A stretch of 34,111 nucleotides of DNA from assembly GCA_905182155.1 (NCBI GenBank), contig CAJJAX010000031.1, positions 1 to 34,111 on the forward strand, read 5' to 3'. The notes beneath the pieces were generated by a model. The model saw nothing but the letters and a program-made list of their open reading frames with translations. It searched no databases and had not been told where the DNA came from. Shown piece after piece: positions 1-8,067 of the stretch. The DNA comes from an uncultured Pseudomonadales bacterium (GTDB lineage: Bacteria > Pseudomonadota > Gammaproteobacteria > Pseudomonadales > Azotimanducaceae). A program made the translations under genes and the position numbers. The number at the start of each line of letters is the position of its first letter. The first letter of the stretch is position 1.

Positions 1-1
1 G

Positions 2-1081
2 GGCGCCTATGTGCTGGATCAAAAAACTGGCCATGTGAATACCTTTAAAGCCCCCTGTGTGATTTTGGCAACAGGAGGTGCGAGTAAGGTATACCTTTAC
101 ACAAGTAACTTAGACGGTTCATCCGGTGATGGCATTGCCATGGCTTGGCGGGCCGGTTGTCGATTGGCTAACATGGAATTTAATCAATTCCACCCGACCT
201 GCCTGTATCATTCTCAAGCAAAGTCATTTTTAATTTCAGAGGCCATTCGTGGTGAAGGGGGCAAACTAGTGCTCGCCGATGGTGAGCCTTTTATGCATCG
301 CTTTGATGACCGCTTAGAGTTAGCGCCAAGGGATATTGTTGCCCGAGCCATAGACCATGAAATGAAACGTCTAGGCGATGACTGTGTTTATCTCGACATC
401 AGTCACCGAGGACGAGATTTTGTGCAATCCCACTTTCCCAACATATACCAACGTTGCATGGACCTTGGTATAGACATCGCTAAGGATCCCATTCCCGTGG
501 TTCCTGCAGCCCATTATACCTGCGGTGGCATTATTACTAACCAAGATGGTATGACCGATATTGATGGACTATATGCCGTGGGTGAAACAGCATTTACTGG
601 TTTGCATGGCGCCAATCGTTTGGCGAGTAATTCATTGTTGGAATGTTTTGTCTATGGCCACGCTGCGGCTCGGCACATCGAAACCAACTGGAGCCAAGCG
701 GCATTAGATGAGCTTATTCCAGCCTGGGATGAAAGCCAAGTGAAGGACTCCGATGAGGACGTGATCATCTCCCATAATTGGGACGAATTACGGCGTTTTA
801 TGTGGGATTATGTGGGTATAGTACGAACGGACAAACGTTTGACGAGGGCCCAGCACCGCGTCGAAATGTTATTAAGTGAAATAGATGAGTTTTACAGTAA
901 CTATCGTATCAGTGGTGACCTGATAGAACTGCGTAATTTAGCCTTAGTCGCCTCAATCATTATCCATAGCGCCCAGCAACGCAAAGAAAGTCGAGGATTA
1001 CACTTCACCTTAGACTACCCAAATTCCTTGCCCGTTGCCCGTAACACCATTTTGACGCCAACTAACTTCGATTGGCAATAG
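2..1081 (+). CDS. nadB: L-aspartate oxidase, C-terminal two-thirds (5' truncated by window edge)
   Basis: FAD enzyme that oxidises L-aspartate to iminoaspartate, the first step of de novo NAD synthesis, with NadA acting next. The frame is open from base 2, so the true start lies outside the window; about 359 residues remain of a family length near 540. Visible family motifs are the FAD-domain stretch [11 protein letters not shown], the substrate-domain segment NQFHPTCLY followed by EAIRGEGG, the capping-domain HYTCGGI, and the late FAD-binding segment [22 protein letters not shown]. The helical C-terminal domain carries MWDYVGIVR. The HYTCGG plus [11 protein letters not shown] combination fits NadB; succinate dehydrogenase A is the nearest alternative, but the tail and the lack of sdh neighbours argue against it. 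It converges on ygfX and overlaps its 3' end by 20 nt. Confidence 0.95.
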   Translation, partial: GAYVLDQKTGHVNTFKAPCVILATGGASKVYLYTSNLDGSSGDGIAMAWRAGCRLANMEFNQFHPTCLYHSQAKSFLISEAIRGEGGKLVLADGEPFMHRFDDRLELAPRDIVARAIDHEMKRLGDDCVYLDISHRGRDFVQSHFPNIYQRCMDLGIDIAKDPIPVVPAAHYTCGGIITNQDGMTDIDGLYAVGETAFTGLHGANRLASNSLLECFVYGHAAARHIETNWSQAALDELIPAWDESQVKDSDEDVIISHNWDELRRFMWDYVGIVRTDKRLTRAQHRVEMLLSEIDEFYSNYRISGDLIELRNLALVASIIIHSAQQRKESRGLHFTLDYPNSLPVARNTILTPTNFDWQ

Positions 1082-1505
1082 GGATTTGCTGATACCAGCG
1101 ACCAAATACTCTGAGTTTACGCAGCTCATTGACTGGACCACTATCAATCATTAAGGGCCACCAAAACTGGCCGCCTCCAGCCACTGCGATATGCAGGGTG
1201 ATGAAGTAAGGGTTAAAACCAGACTTAGCCATCAACTGACCCTGTACCTGCTGACCATTTTTTAAATAACAACAAAATTCATCAGGCGTCCATCTCATTG
1301 CCACCACACTAGTGCCGGCATTGAGCCAAGCGTAGCGCCAGACCCAGCCACCAATGACTGACCCCGTCCATAAAAAATACGCCAGTATCAGCCAAAACTC
1401 GCGCAAAATTCCTATACTGCAAAGACTTAACCCAATCCAAACTATGATCGCGTAGTAAGTTAGATGGATTGAAGCCTTAAGCTGGAATTTGGCTCGACTG
1501 AGCAT
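1062..1505 (-). CDS. ygfX: YgfX-family inner-membrane protein
   Basis: Small membrane protein of 147 residues matching the YgfX (CptA) family by position and architecture. Two hydrophobic segments at about residues 16-34 and 37-58 form a hairpin, followed by a soluble tail with Trp-rich patches (QFWWPLM). In Enterobacteria the gene pairs with sdhE and was described as a toxin-like inhibitor of cell-division and cytoskeletal proteins; that role is disputed and is only inferred here. The ATG at 1505 lies inside the end of sdhE (29 nt overlap), which suggests translational coupling. The 3' end overlaps nadB on the other strand. Sequence conservation in this family is low, so context carries much of the call. 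Confidence 0.75.
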   Translation of the reverse strand: MLSRAKFQLKASIHLTYYAIIVWIGLSLCSIGILREFWLILAYFLWTGSVIGGWVWRYAWLNAGTSVVAMRWTPDEFCCYLKNGQQVQGQLMAKSGFNPYFITLHIAVAGGGQFWWPLMIDSGPVNELRKLRVFGRWYQQIPIANRS

Positions 1506-1743
1506 AGTCTTTCACTTGCTGAACCATCGCCGCTAACTCTTCATCATCACTATGGGCATGACCCATAAACCAAGTAAATAAATCAGGATCTTGCTGACTC
1601 AGCAAACGCACATAGACTTGCTGCTGATCAGCACTGATTAAAGGGAGTGCATGAGCCGCAAACGGTCCCAGCAAAACATCTAATTCCAACATGCCACGGC
1701 GACTGTGCCATACTTGTCGCTTTAATTCTGTCGCATTCAACAT
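1477..1743 (-). CDS. sdhE: FAD assembly factor SdhE
   Basis: Small soluble protein, 88 residues, that promotes covalent flavinylation of succinate dehydrogenase SdhA and fumarate reductase FrdA. The hallmark RGxxELD motif is present as RRGMLELD near residues 15-22, and the length is typical. The start was set at ATG 1743 rather than at the upstream in-frame start at 1824, because GGAGG sits 6-7 nt before 1743 and the family begins just ahead of the LKRQVWHSRRGM segment. It is first in the sdhE-ygfX pair and divergent from ygfZ, the usual gammaproteobacterial arrangement. The 104-nt divergent gap (1744-1847) contains a short hairpin, ATGCCT/AGGCAT at 1810-1824, but no promoter I can support. 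Confidence 0.93.
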   Translation of the reverse strand: MLNATELKRQVWHSRRGMLELDVLLGPFAAHALPLISADQQQVYVRLLSQQDPDLFTWFMGHAHSDDEELAAMVQQVKDYAQSSQIPA

Positions 1744-1847
1744 TGAATTCCTCCGTTGTAACCCATACCATAGGGGGCAGAGTGCTATGTTAGCGCAAAG
1801 CGCAAAAACATGCCTGCTAGGCATCCCTATTTAGATCATTAAAGACC

Positions 1848-2804
1848 ATGAAACAAACCTATTTTTGCCCATTAGATCATTTTGGTAGTGTCAGTTTAAC
1901 TGGCCAAGATGCCCAGACGTTTTTGCAAGGCCAGATCACATGTGACGTCAATAAAGTTACTCCATCACAGGGGCAAGCAGGCGCTTACTGTACCCCTAAA
2001 GGTAACGTTATTGCCAACTTCGATTTGGTAGCCCATGCCGACACCTTGTTACTCCATATGCCCTTGAGCATAGTGCCCAGTGTACAACAAGCTTTAGCTA
2101 AGTATATTGTATTCTCTAAAGCCGAACTGCACGACAGTAGCGCAACTTGGTGTCGTTTCGCCATCTGGGGGGACGCTGCAACCAAATGTATAACAGAGGC
2201 CTTTGGTTCAGCGCCAAACAGTTACCTTGGTAGCATTCAAAATGAAAGCAGCTTAGCTTGGGGCATGCAATCAGAGACTAGTGAATTTATTGCTTATTGT
2301 CGCCCAGAAGATAAAGCACAGGTCATAAGGTTATTGGAACAACGCGCAAGCTTAGCTGAAGTCAATGCATGGGAAACGCTACAAATTGATCAAGGGCTGA
2401 TGTATGTCACGCCAGATATCAGTGACAGCTACGTTCCACAAATGCTTAATTTACAGGCCACAGGGGCTATCGATTTTAAAAAAGGCTGTTATACGGGCCA
2501 AGAAATTGTAGCGCGCATGCAGTATTTAGGCAAATTAAAGCGTCACTTATTTATTGGCCAGGTCCATTCAAGTCAAGCCGTGATGGTGGGCCAACAAATT
2601 GATGCTAATAAGCGTAAAAATGTGGGTCGCATCACCAGTGCAGCGCCTAATGGAGAGCACACCTACAGGTTTACCGCAGTCATTAATCGCACAGAGGCGC
2701 AAGCAGAAGAACTACATTTGCATGAACAAGACAAGAGCATTATTTCTTTGTCACCTTTGCCCTACGAAATTGACCCGCAAGTTTTTGAACGCATCAAACT
2801 TTAA
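1848..2804 (+). CDS. ygfZ: tRNA-modifying / Fe-S cluster protein YgfZ (folate-binding)
   Basis: Tetrahydrofolate-binding GcvT-like protein that supports assembly or repair of certain Fe-S enzymes such as MiaB. The 318 residues match the family length. The signature K-G-C-Y-x-G-Q-E is present as KKGCYTGQEIVARMQYLGK at about residues 211-229, including the cysteine needed for function in E. coli. The N-terminal part (FLQGQITCDV, YCTPKGNVIANF) is typical. It is divergent from sdhE-ygfX, as in many gammaproteobacteria. The ribosome-binding site before ATG 1848 is weak (AAAG). A candidate intrinsic terminator follows 89 nt after the stop. Confidence 0.95.
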   Translation: MKQTYFCPLDHFGSVSLTGQDAQTFLQGQITCDVNKVTPSQGQAGAYCTPKGNVIANFDLVAHADTLLLHMPLSIVPSVQQALAKYIVFSKAELHDSSATWCRFAIWGDAATKCITEAFGSAPNSYLGSIQNESSLAWGMQSETSEFIAYCRPEDKAQVIRLLEQRASLAEVNAWETLQIDQGLMYVTPDISDSYVPQMLNLQATGAIDFKKGCYTGQEIVARMQYLGKLKRHLFIGQVHSSQAVMVGQQIDANKRKNVGRITSAAPNGEHTYRFTAVINRTEAQAEELHLHEQDKSIISLSPLPYEIDPQVFERIKL

Positions 2805-2892
2805 TCCCATGCGCTTTGATGCGCCCCAGTCAATAATGTAGATAGCATTTGCAACAAAACCTACCACTCAGTGAGGCAGGGCTTAATCAACT

Positions 2893-2915
2893 AAGCCAGG
2901 ACTTGGCTTTTATTA
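2893..2915 (+). terminator. Candidate intrinsic terminator after ygfZ
   Basis: The 6-bp stem AAGCCA (2893-2898) / TGGCTT (2904-2909) with a GGACT loop runs into a short T-rich stretch (TTTTATT). It lies downstream of ygfZ on the coding strand and upstream of the next plus-strand gene. Confidence 0.5.
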
Positions 2916-2959
2916 AGCCTCAGATTAAGCACAAGATTAAGCATAGGATTAACCATGAA
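2912..2959 (+). repeat. Four-copy 12-bp tandem repeat ending in a start codon
   Basis: Four imperfect units start at exactly 12-bp steps: ATTAAGCCTCAG (2912), ATTAAGCACAAG (2924), ATTAAGCATAGG (2936) and ATTAACCATGAA (2948). The ATG of the downstream gene (2955) is inside unit 4, and the AGGA spanning units 3 and 4 is its Shine-Dalgarno site. Confidence 0.8.
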
Positions 2960-3671
2960 CGCACCTATATGTGAGCTGACTATATTAGGCAATGGCTACT
3001 GCGGTTCGCGCCTGTATGCAAACCATAGTAACGCTCGAATAACGAGTCGCACACCAACCCTTGATGAACACATTTATTTCCAATTAGACGATCAGACATC
3101 ATGGCACAACATTCCAACATCCAAGCAAGTTTTGTGGACTTTTGCTTGCTGCAATAGTGACTTAGAAAACCGTTTTTTCACGTTTCTCAAACAGCGCTGT
3201 GAACAAGTCTTTATTTATTCAACCACCTCAGTCTACGAGCATAAGTTTGAAGGACAAGTGATTGACGAAATGAGTGCTATTGACCGCACTAAAGCCCGCG
3301 CCTTGGCGGAAGAAAACTATCGGCAACAGGGGGCTTGCCTGTTAACTCTTTGTGGTATTGCGGGCCCTGATCGAAGCCCCATAAACTGGCTTATCAAGGG
3401 CCGCATCAAAAACGCCAATAAAGAGGTGAATTTAATACACGTCGATGACATCGTCTCAATCACCAAATTATTGTTAACTCAAAAACTTGCCCGTATTAGG
3501 CTCAATCTCGCGCCAGGGAAAACTTATTCTTGGAGGGACATTGCTCACACTAATAACTACATCTTCTCTGATGAGGCTTTGGCACACAAGGCATCTAAGA
3601 AGCTCATAGCTAATGCTCATTTGCGCAACTACCTAAGGCAAGATTATGTATTCATCAACCCCATCCAATGA
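2955..3671 (+). CDS. NAD(P)-binding epimerase/dehydratase-like protein
   Basis: A 238-residue protein related to extended short-chain dehydrogenase/reductase (NAD-dependent epimerase) proteins. The N-terminus has a beta strand and dinucleotide loop, LTILGNGYCGSRL (GxGxxG, residues about 8-20). Further on are a strand VFIYSTTSVYE, like the SSxxVYG region, and IHVDDI, like the conserved (I)HVDD of this superfamily. It is shorter than classical epimerases (300 or more residues), and the Tyr-x-x-x-Lys pair is not clear, so catalysis is uncertain. It resembles small YeeZ-like proteins. The start is supported by AGGA 6-7 nt upstream. It stands alone between ygfZ and a minus-strand hypothetical gene. 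Substrate unknown. Confidence 0.7.
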   Translation: MNAPICELTILGNGYCGSRLYANHSNARITSRTPTLDEHIYFQLDDQTSWHNIPTSKQVLWTFACCNSDLENRFFTFLKQRCEQVFIYSTTSVYEHKFEGQVIDEMSAIDRTKARALAEENYRQQGACLLTLCGIAGPDRSPINWLIKGRIKNANKEVNLIHVDDIVSITKLLLTQKLARIRLNLAPGKTYSWRDIAHTNNYIFSDEALAHKASKKLIANAHLRNYLRQDYVFINPIQ

Positions 3672-3696
3672 AACCAGCATGCAGGCTTTAGTCGCT

Positions 3697-3716
3697 GCGC
3701 GTGGCTGAGCGCTTTT
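3697..3716 (+). terminator. Weak candidate terminator after the epimerase-like gene
   Basis: A 4-bp GCGC/GCGC stem with an 8-nt loop is followed directly by TTTT, 26 nt after the stop codon. The stem is short; an alternative CGCT/AGCG pairing overlaps it. Confidence 0.3.
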
Positions 3717-3731
3717 AATTGGGTTTAACCT

Positions 3732-3791
3732 AGAGTTTGCATAAATACGGTTAGCTTAAACACGGTTAACTTAAAAAGGGCTAGCTTGACC
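3732..3791. repeat. Four-copy 15-bp intergenic tandem repeat
   Basis: Units at exact 15-bp steps: AGAGTTTGCATAAAT (3732), ACGGTTAGCTTAAAC (3747), ACGGTTAACTTAAAA (3762) and AGGGCTAGCTTGACC (3777). Units 2 and 3 differ at two positions; units 1 and 4 are more diverged. It lies between the convergent ends of the epimerase-like and hypothetical genes. Confidence 0.7.
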
Positions 3792-3811
3792 TAGACACAG
3801 CAGAGTTAGTC

Positions 3812-4183
3812 TTAATTTTGATGACGATTTCTGTGCCAAGCCACAACACGAGTGACTATGGCAATGGGGATGGCATTGAAAATAATTAAACTACTCAAGA
3901 TGACCCGCATTAAGTCGCTACCATCTCGGTAGTAGGTCTGATTACCTGCCAAGTAAGCTTGGTAGCAATGATCGGGACCATCCAAAGGTAAGAATGTATA
4001 ATTAATGATGCCCTCTAATAGGCGCCAATAGTTTTGCCTCTCAGGGGCCGCATGTCGAACGTTGTAGCCCACGCGGGCAGAAATAGTTGAATCTGCATAA
4101 CCACCAGCTAAGGCATTACCAAGTTGATCAATGGCGATAAGTACGGAATAAAGCCAACCGCGATACGCTAGTGTGTCTGTCAT
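3812..4183 (-). CDS. Hypothetical small membrane protein
   Basis: Protein of 123 residues that I cannot name. Residues about 10-35 contain LIAIDQLGNALAGGYADSTISARVG. A pattern of this type (D-Q-x-x-N-x-x-x-G-G-x-x-D-x-T-x-S-x-R) occurs in small hypothetical proteins scattered in Gammaproteobacteria and their phages, by my recollection. A hydrophobic segment near the C-terminus (about residues 93-113, ILSSLIIFNAIPIAIVTRVV) is a probable transmembrane helix, followed by a His/Arg tail. The middle has a DHCYQAY stretch with one Cys. AGGG sits 7 nt before the ATG, so translation looks real. It is monocistronic, flanked by the 15-bp repeats downstream and a 235-nt gap before chrA. Confidence 0.6.
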   Translation of the reverse strand: MTDTLAYRGWLYSVLIAIDQLGNALAGGYADSTISARVGYNVRHAAPERQNYWRLLEGIINYTFLPLDGPDHCYQAYLAGNQTYYRDGSDLMRVILSSLIIFNAIPIAIVTRVVAWHRNRHQN

Positions 4184-4418
4184 TTTTAAACCCTACGTTG
4201 ATTTAAGTATTAGCTTAGCAGGTTTACATTATACGCATTGAGTGAGTTTGAGTTAAACCTGGCAGACTCTGGTTTAGTCTTTTTAATTGCCAGAGAAAGG
4301 CCGTTGAGGTAGCTTAAGTAAAGTTTCCATCATTGGAAAAGTAGCGTGTATACACAACCCTCTATTTTCTGTGATAACCACTCATGTTAGGTTCACCAAT
4401 CCAAAAAGGCACAGAGCG

Positions 4419-5714
4419 ATGGCGCATCACCATGATACCAAGCAAGTCTCCTTTAATGAGGCAACCCGTGCATGGGCAAAAATTGGCTTATTGTCGTTTG
4501 GTGGACCTACCGCACAAATAGCCTTAATGCACAGGATTGTGGTGGAACAAAAAAAATGGTTAAGCGAAGCCCAATTTTTAAACGCCCTTAGTTTTTGTAT
4601 GCTCCTACCAGGCCCAGAGGCAATGCAACTGGGCACCTATGTAGGTTGGCGTTTACACGGTTGGCGGGGGGGAATGACAGCTGGTCTGTTGTTCGTCATA
4701 CCTGGAGCAGTTGTGGTTTTAGTGCTCGCCATGATCTACGCATCTTTTGGCAATATCTCCTGGGTTGAAAGCCTTTTTTGGGGCGTTAAGGCTGCTGTGG
4801 TTGTGATTGTCATTGAAGCCTTGTTACGGGTATCTAAAAAAGCTCTCAAAGGCGCTGAGCATTGGCTATTAGCTTTAGTGTCTTTTATTTCAATTTTCTT
4901 TTTAGCGTTACCCTTTCCCCTAATTATATTGTTGGCAGCCACCTATGGGTTTTTGCGTTTTAAAAGTCATTTGGATAGCAGCCTCGTCAACAAGAGCCAC
5001 CCACCTTTTTTCCAAACCATTAAGACCCTCACCTTTTGGTTAACTCTTTGGCTACTGCCACAGTTTTTATTAATGTGGGCACTAGGACCAGACCAAATAT
5101 TAAGTGACATCGGCTGGTTTTTTTCAAAGCTGGCTATTGTCACCTTTGGGGGAGCTTATGCAGTATTAGCTTATATGGGCCAAGATGTTGTGGTCACTCA
5201 CGGCTGGCTTAGTGCTGGGCAAATGATGGACGGTTTGGGTTTAGCAGAAACGACGCCTGGGCCCCTCATTTTAGTAACTGAATTTGTTGGCTATTTAGCC
5301 GCATTTCAAGAGGGTGGCCACCATAGTTGGGTGATGGGCATTTATGGCGCAATAGTGGCTATTTGGGTGACCTTTATCCCTTGTTTTATGTGGATATTTT
5401 CTGGTGCTCCTTACATCGAATGGATCAACCATCAACCCCGATTAAAAGGTGCGTTAGTCGGTATTACAGCGGCTGTTGTTGGTGTTATTTTAAATTTATC
5501 GGTTTGGTTTGGCTTACATGTATTTTTTACTCGTGTAGAACTTCACAAGTTTGGGTGGTTGATGCTTTGGACACCTGATGTGCTAAGCCTGGATTGGCCT
5601 GTCGTTGGACTCACCTTAGCGTGTGCTTACTTACTACTTAAAAGACATTGGGGCATCGCCCCAGTTTTGGCTGCATCAGCGGGTTTAGCCCTTGTATTGC
5701 AGGTCATGGCGTGA
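4419..5714 (+). CDS. chrA: ChrA-family chromate transporter
   Basis: Polytopic inner-membrane protein of the CHR superfamily; characterised members expel chromate. It is a long-chain form with two homologous halves. The N-terminal half carries LSFGGPTAQIALM, KKWLSEAQF and LPGPEAMQLGTYVGW; the second half carries VTFGGAYAVLAYMGQ, HGWLSAGQMMDGLGLAETTPGPL. Both show the paired FGG and PGP motifs of the family. About ten hydrophobic segments are visible. The ATG at 4419 is preferred because AAGG lies 9 nt upstream; an in-frame GTG at 4371 would add 16 polar residues with no ribosome-binding site. No chrB-like regulator is adjacent. It converges on ung. The real substrate could be another oxyanion. 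Confidence 0.92.
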   Translation: MAHHHDTKQVSFNEATRAWAKIGLLSFGGPTAQIALMHRIVVEQKKWLSEAQFLNALSFCMLLPGPEAMQLGTYVGWRLHGWRGGMTAGLLFVIPGAVVVLVLAMIYASFGNISWVESLFWGVKAAVVVIVIEALLRVSKKALKGAEHWLLALVSFISIFFLALPFPLIILLAATYGFLRFKSHLDSSLVNKSHPPFFQTIKTLTFWLTLWLLPQFLLMWALGPDQILSDIGWFFSKLAIVTFGGAYAVLAYMGQDVVVTHGWLSAGQMMDGLGLAETTPGPLILVTEFVGYLAAFQEGGHHSWVMGIYGAIVAIWVTFIPCFMWIFSGAPYIEWINHQPRLKGALVGITAAVVGVILNLSVWFGLHVFFTRVELHKFGWLMLWTPDVLSLDWPVVGLTLACAYLLLKRHWGIAPVLAASAGLALVLQVMA

Positions 5715-5733
5715 ATTTTTACCGCGAGTCATT

Positions 5734-5762
5734 GGTGACCATGGACGCTTGATGAAGTCACC
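5734..5762. other. Hairpin between convergent chrA and ung
   Basis: Inverted repeat GGTGAC (5734-5739) / GTCACC (5757-5762) with a 17-nt loop lies in the 71-nt gap between the two stop codons. The position suits a bidirectional terminator, but there is no U-tract on either side. Confidence 0.3.
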
Positions 5763-5785
5763 CTTGATAGATCACCTAAAAACCA

Positions 5786-6535
5786 TCACAACAATTGAAT
5801 TTGGCTTGCTGATGCGTCGATTGGCGTGCGTTGCCAATCGATAGGGTTGAGGCCCTGCTCTACTAAATAGACATTAGTTTTAGAAAAGTGGCCACAGCCT
5901 AAGAAGCCTCGATAGGCCGATAAAGGTGATGGATGAACGGCTTTAAGTACACAATGTTTTTTAGCGTCAATAAGAGCCGCTTTATTTTGTGCAGGTTTGC
6001 CCCACAACAAAAACACGAGGCCTGATCGTTGCTTATTGAGCGCCCTAATCACCTCATCCGTCAGACTTTCCCATCCCTGACCTTGGTGGGCCCCCGCTTG
6101 ACTCTGTGCGACAGTGAGCACTGTGTTCAACATGAGCACCCCTTGCTGTGCCCATTGGCTTAAATCGCCATGGGTGGCTGACCGAATGGCTAAATCAGCA
6201 TGTAACTCTTTTAGCACATTGCGCAAGGATGGGGGCGTTTTAACACCTTCATTTACGGAAAAGCTCAACCCATGAGCTTGGGGTAAGCCCTGCTCCACTC
6301 CATGATATGGGTCTTGACCCAAAATCACGACTTTGACCTGCTTAAATGGCGTTAGTTTAAAGGCGTTAAACCAATCTTTTTGAGCCGGTAACACCTTAAT
6401 CTGCTGATCTAACTGAATTTGAAGAAAGGTAGCCAATCGTTCAACTTGTGGCAGCTGTAAGCAAGGTTGCAACACCCTAAGCCAGCCCTCATCAAGCTGG
6501 TCTAGGTGTGCATCTTGCCAAATAGATTGAGCCAC
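5786..6535 (-). CDS. ung: Uracil-DNA glycosylase, family 1
   Basis: Removes uracil from DNA as the first step of base excision repair. The 249 residues contain the catalytic water-activating loop GQDPYHG (73-79, catalytic Asp75), the uracil-binding segment [18 protein letters not shown], and the leucine-loop motif [11 protein letters not shown] with His201. Here E. coli HRGF is YRGF, a tolerated change as far as I know. Translation begins at GTG 6535 with no Shine-Dalgarno site. It is 15 nt downstream of the lysS stop on the same strand, so it is probably the last gene of the prfB-lysS transcript and translated by coupling. Confidence 0.96.
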   Translation of the reverse strand: MAQSIWQDAHLDQLDEGWLRVLQPCLQLPQVERLATFLQIQLDQQIKVLPAQKDWFNAFKLTPFKQVKVVILGQDPYHGVEQGLPQAHGLSFSVNEGVKTPPSLRNVLKELHADLAIRSATHGDLSQWAQQGVLMLNTVLTVAQSQAGAHQGQGWESLTDEVIRALNKQRSGLVFLLWGKPAQNKAALIDAKKHCVLKAVHPSPLSAYRGFLGCGHFSKTNVYLVEQGLNPIDWQRTPIDASASQIQLL

Positions 6536-6550
6536 AATTGGACCAAAAAG

Positions 6551-8020
6551 CTATTTAGCTTCGGGGCGCATGTGCGGAAACAACAACACATCACGAATCG
6601 AAGGCGCATCGGTAAACAGCATGACCAAGCGATCAATACCAATGCCCTCACCCGCCGTAGGTGGCATGCCATATTCAAGCGCCGCTATGTAATCTGCGTC
6701 ATAATGCATGGCTTCATCGTCACCCGCATCTTTCTCAGCGACTTGAGCTAGGAAACGCTCAGCTTGATCTTCGGCATCATTAAGTTCTGAGAATCCATTA
6801 GCAATTTCACGACCACCAACAAAGAATTCAAAACGATCAGTAACAAATGGGTCGAGGTCGTTACGACGGGCTAAGGGGGAAACCTCAGCGGGATAATGCG
6901 TAATAAAGGTAGGCTGATCTAATCGGTCTTCTACGGTCTTTTCAAAAATTTCAATTTGCACCTTGCCTAATCCATAATAAGGCTTCAGTGGAATGCCAAG
7001 ATTTTCAGCAATGGCGCGAGCACCTGTTTCATCGGCTAACTGATCTGCTTTAAGGTCTGGGTTATAGTGCAAAATGGAGTCAAATACCGAGATGCGTTTA
7101 AACGGTTGAGCAAAGTCAAATTCGCTACCTTGATAGGTGACTTTGCTGTTACCCAGCACAGACTCAGCAATGTGGCGTAACATACCTTCGGTTAAGTCCA
7201 TAAGGTCGCGATAGTCAGCATAGGACCAGTAGAACTCTAGCATGGTAAATTCTGGGTTATGGCGCGTAGACAAGCCTTCGTTACGGAAATTTCGATTAAT
7301 TTCAAACACACGCTCAAAGCCACCCACAACTAACCGTTTAAGGTAAAGCTCTGGGGCAACCCGCAGGTACATATCACGGTCTAGGGCATTGTGATGGGTA
7401 ATAAAGGGACGGGCTGAGGCACCACCAGGTATCACCTGCATCATGGGAGTTTCTACCTCCATGAACTCGCGCTTAATAAGGTACTGACGAATGGCTTCGA
7501 CCACACGTGTGCGAATAATGAAGGTATTGCGGGATTCTTCATTCACAATAAGATCAACATAGCGCTGACGATAACGCATTTCTTGGTCAGCAAGACCATG
7601 AAACTTATCCGGTAGTGGCCGCAGCGCCTTGGTCAACAGTAAATATTCGTCCATTTGCACATATAAGTCGCCCTTACCTGACTTATGCAGTACACCGGTA
7701 ATACCCACAATGTCGCCCAAGTCTAATGACTTAGCGAAGGGACGTGCCTCTTTGGTCACATACAGCTGAATTTGACCCGAACTGTCTTGCACGACAATAA
7801 AAGCACCGCGATTACGAATCACTCGCCCAGCAATGCAAACAACCTTAGCCAATGTCTCCAACTGTTCTTTGGTTTGCTCACCAAAGCCATCTTGCAGTTG
7901 GTCTGCACTGTGGAGTGGCTGGAACTGGTTAGGAAAGGTTGGACCTTCATGCGTTCGCAGTTCATCAAGTTTTGCACGGCGTTCGGCAATGAGTTTGTTT
8001 TCGTCGTGTTGATCAGTCAT
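6551..8020 (-). CDS. lysS: Lysyl-tRNA synthetase, class II
   Basis: Charges tRNA-Lys in the cytoplasm. The 489 residues have the standard order: an N-terminal OB-fold anticodon-binding domain (about 60-135, with GRVIRNRG and GQIQLYV) and the class II catalytic core with motif 1 around [18 protein letters not shown] (189-206), motif 2 [15 protein letters not shown] (245-259) and motif 3 [12 protein letters not shown] near 457-468. The conserved [10 protein letters not shown] segment follows motif 2. It lies 47 nt downstream of prfB, the same pairing as in E. coli, and upstream of ung. ATG at 8020. Confidence 0.98.
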   Translation of the reverse strand: MTDQHDENKLIAERRAKLDELRTHEGPTFPNQFQPLHSADQLQDGFGEQTKEQLETLAKVVCIAGRVIRNRGAFIVVQDSSGQIQLYVTKEARPFAKSLDLGDIVGITGVLHKSGKGDLYVQMDEYLLLTKALRPLPDKFHGLADQEMRYRQRYVDLIVNEESRNTFIIRTRVVEAIRQYLIKREFMEVETPMMQVIPGGASARPFITHHNALDRDMYLRVAPELYLKRLVVGGFERVFEINRNFRNEGLSTRHNPEFTMLEFYWSYADYRDLMDLTEGMLRHIAESVLGNSKVTYQGSEFDFAQPFKRISVFDSILHYNPDLKADQLADETGARAIAENLGIPLKPYYGLGKVQIEIFEKTVEDRLDQPTFITHYPAEVSPLARRNDLDPFVTDRFEFFVGGREIANGFSELNDAEDQAERFLAQVAEKDAGDDEAMHYDADYIAALEYGMPPTAGEGIGIDRLVMLFTDAPSIRDVLLFPHMRPEAK

Positions 8021-8067
8021 GTGTACCCTGTCTATTTTGGTTATGGGTGTCTTAATTATTGTAGAAT

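Noticed and set aside
4264..4284. Terminator-like AGACT/AGTCT stem followed by TTTT
   Set aside because: No plus-strand gene ends upstream of it within reasonable distance, and the stem is only 5 bp.
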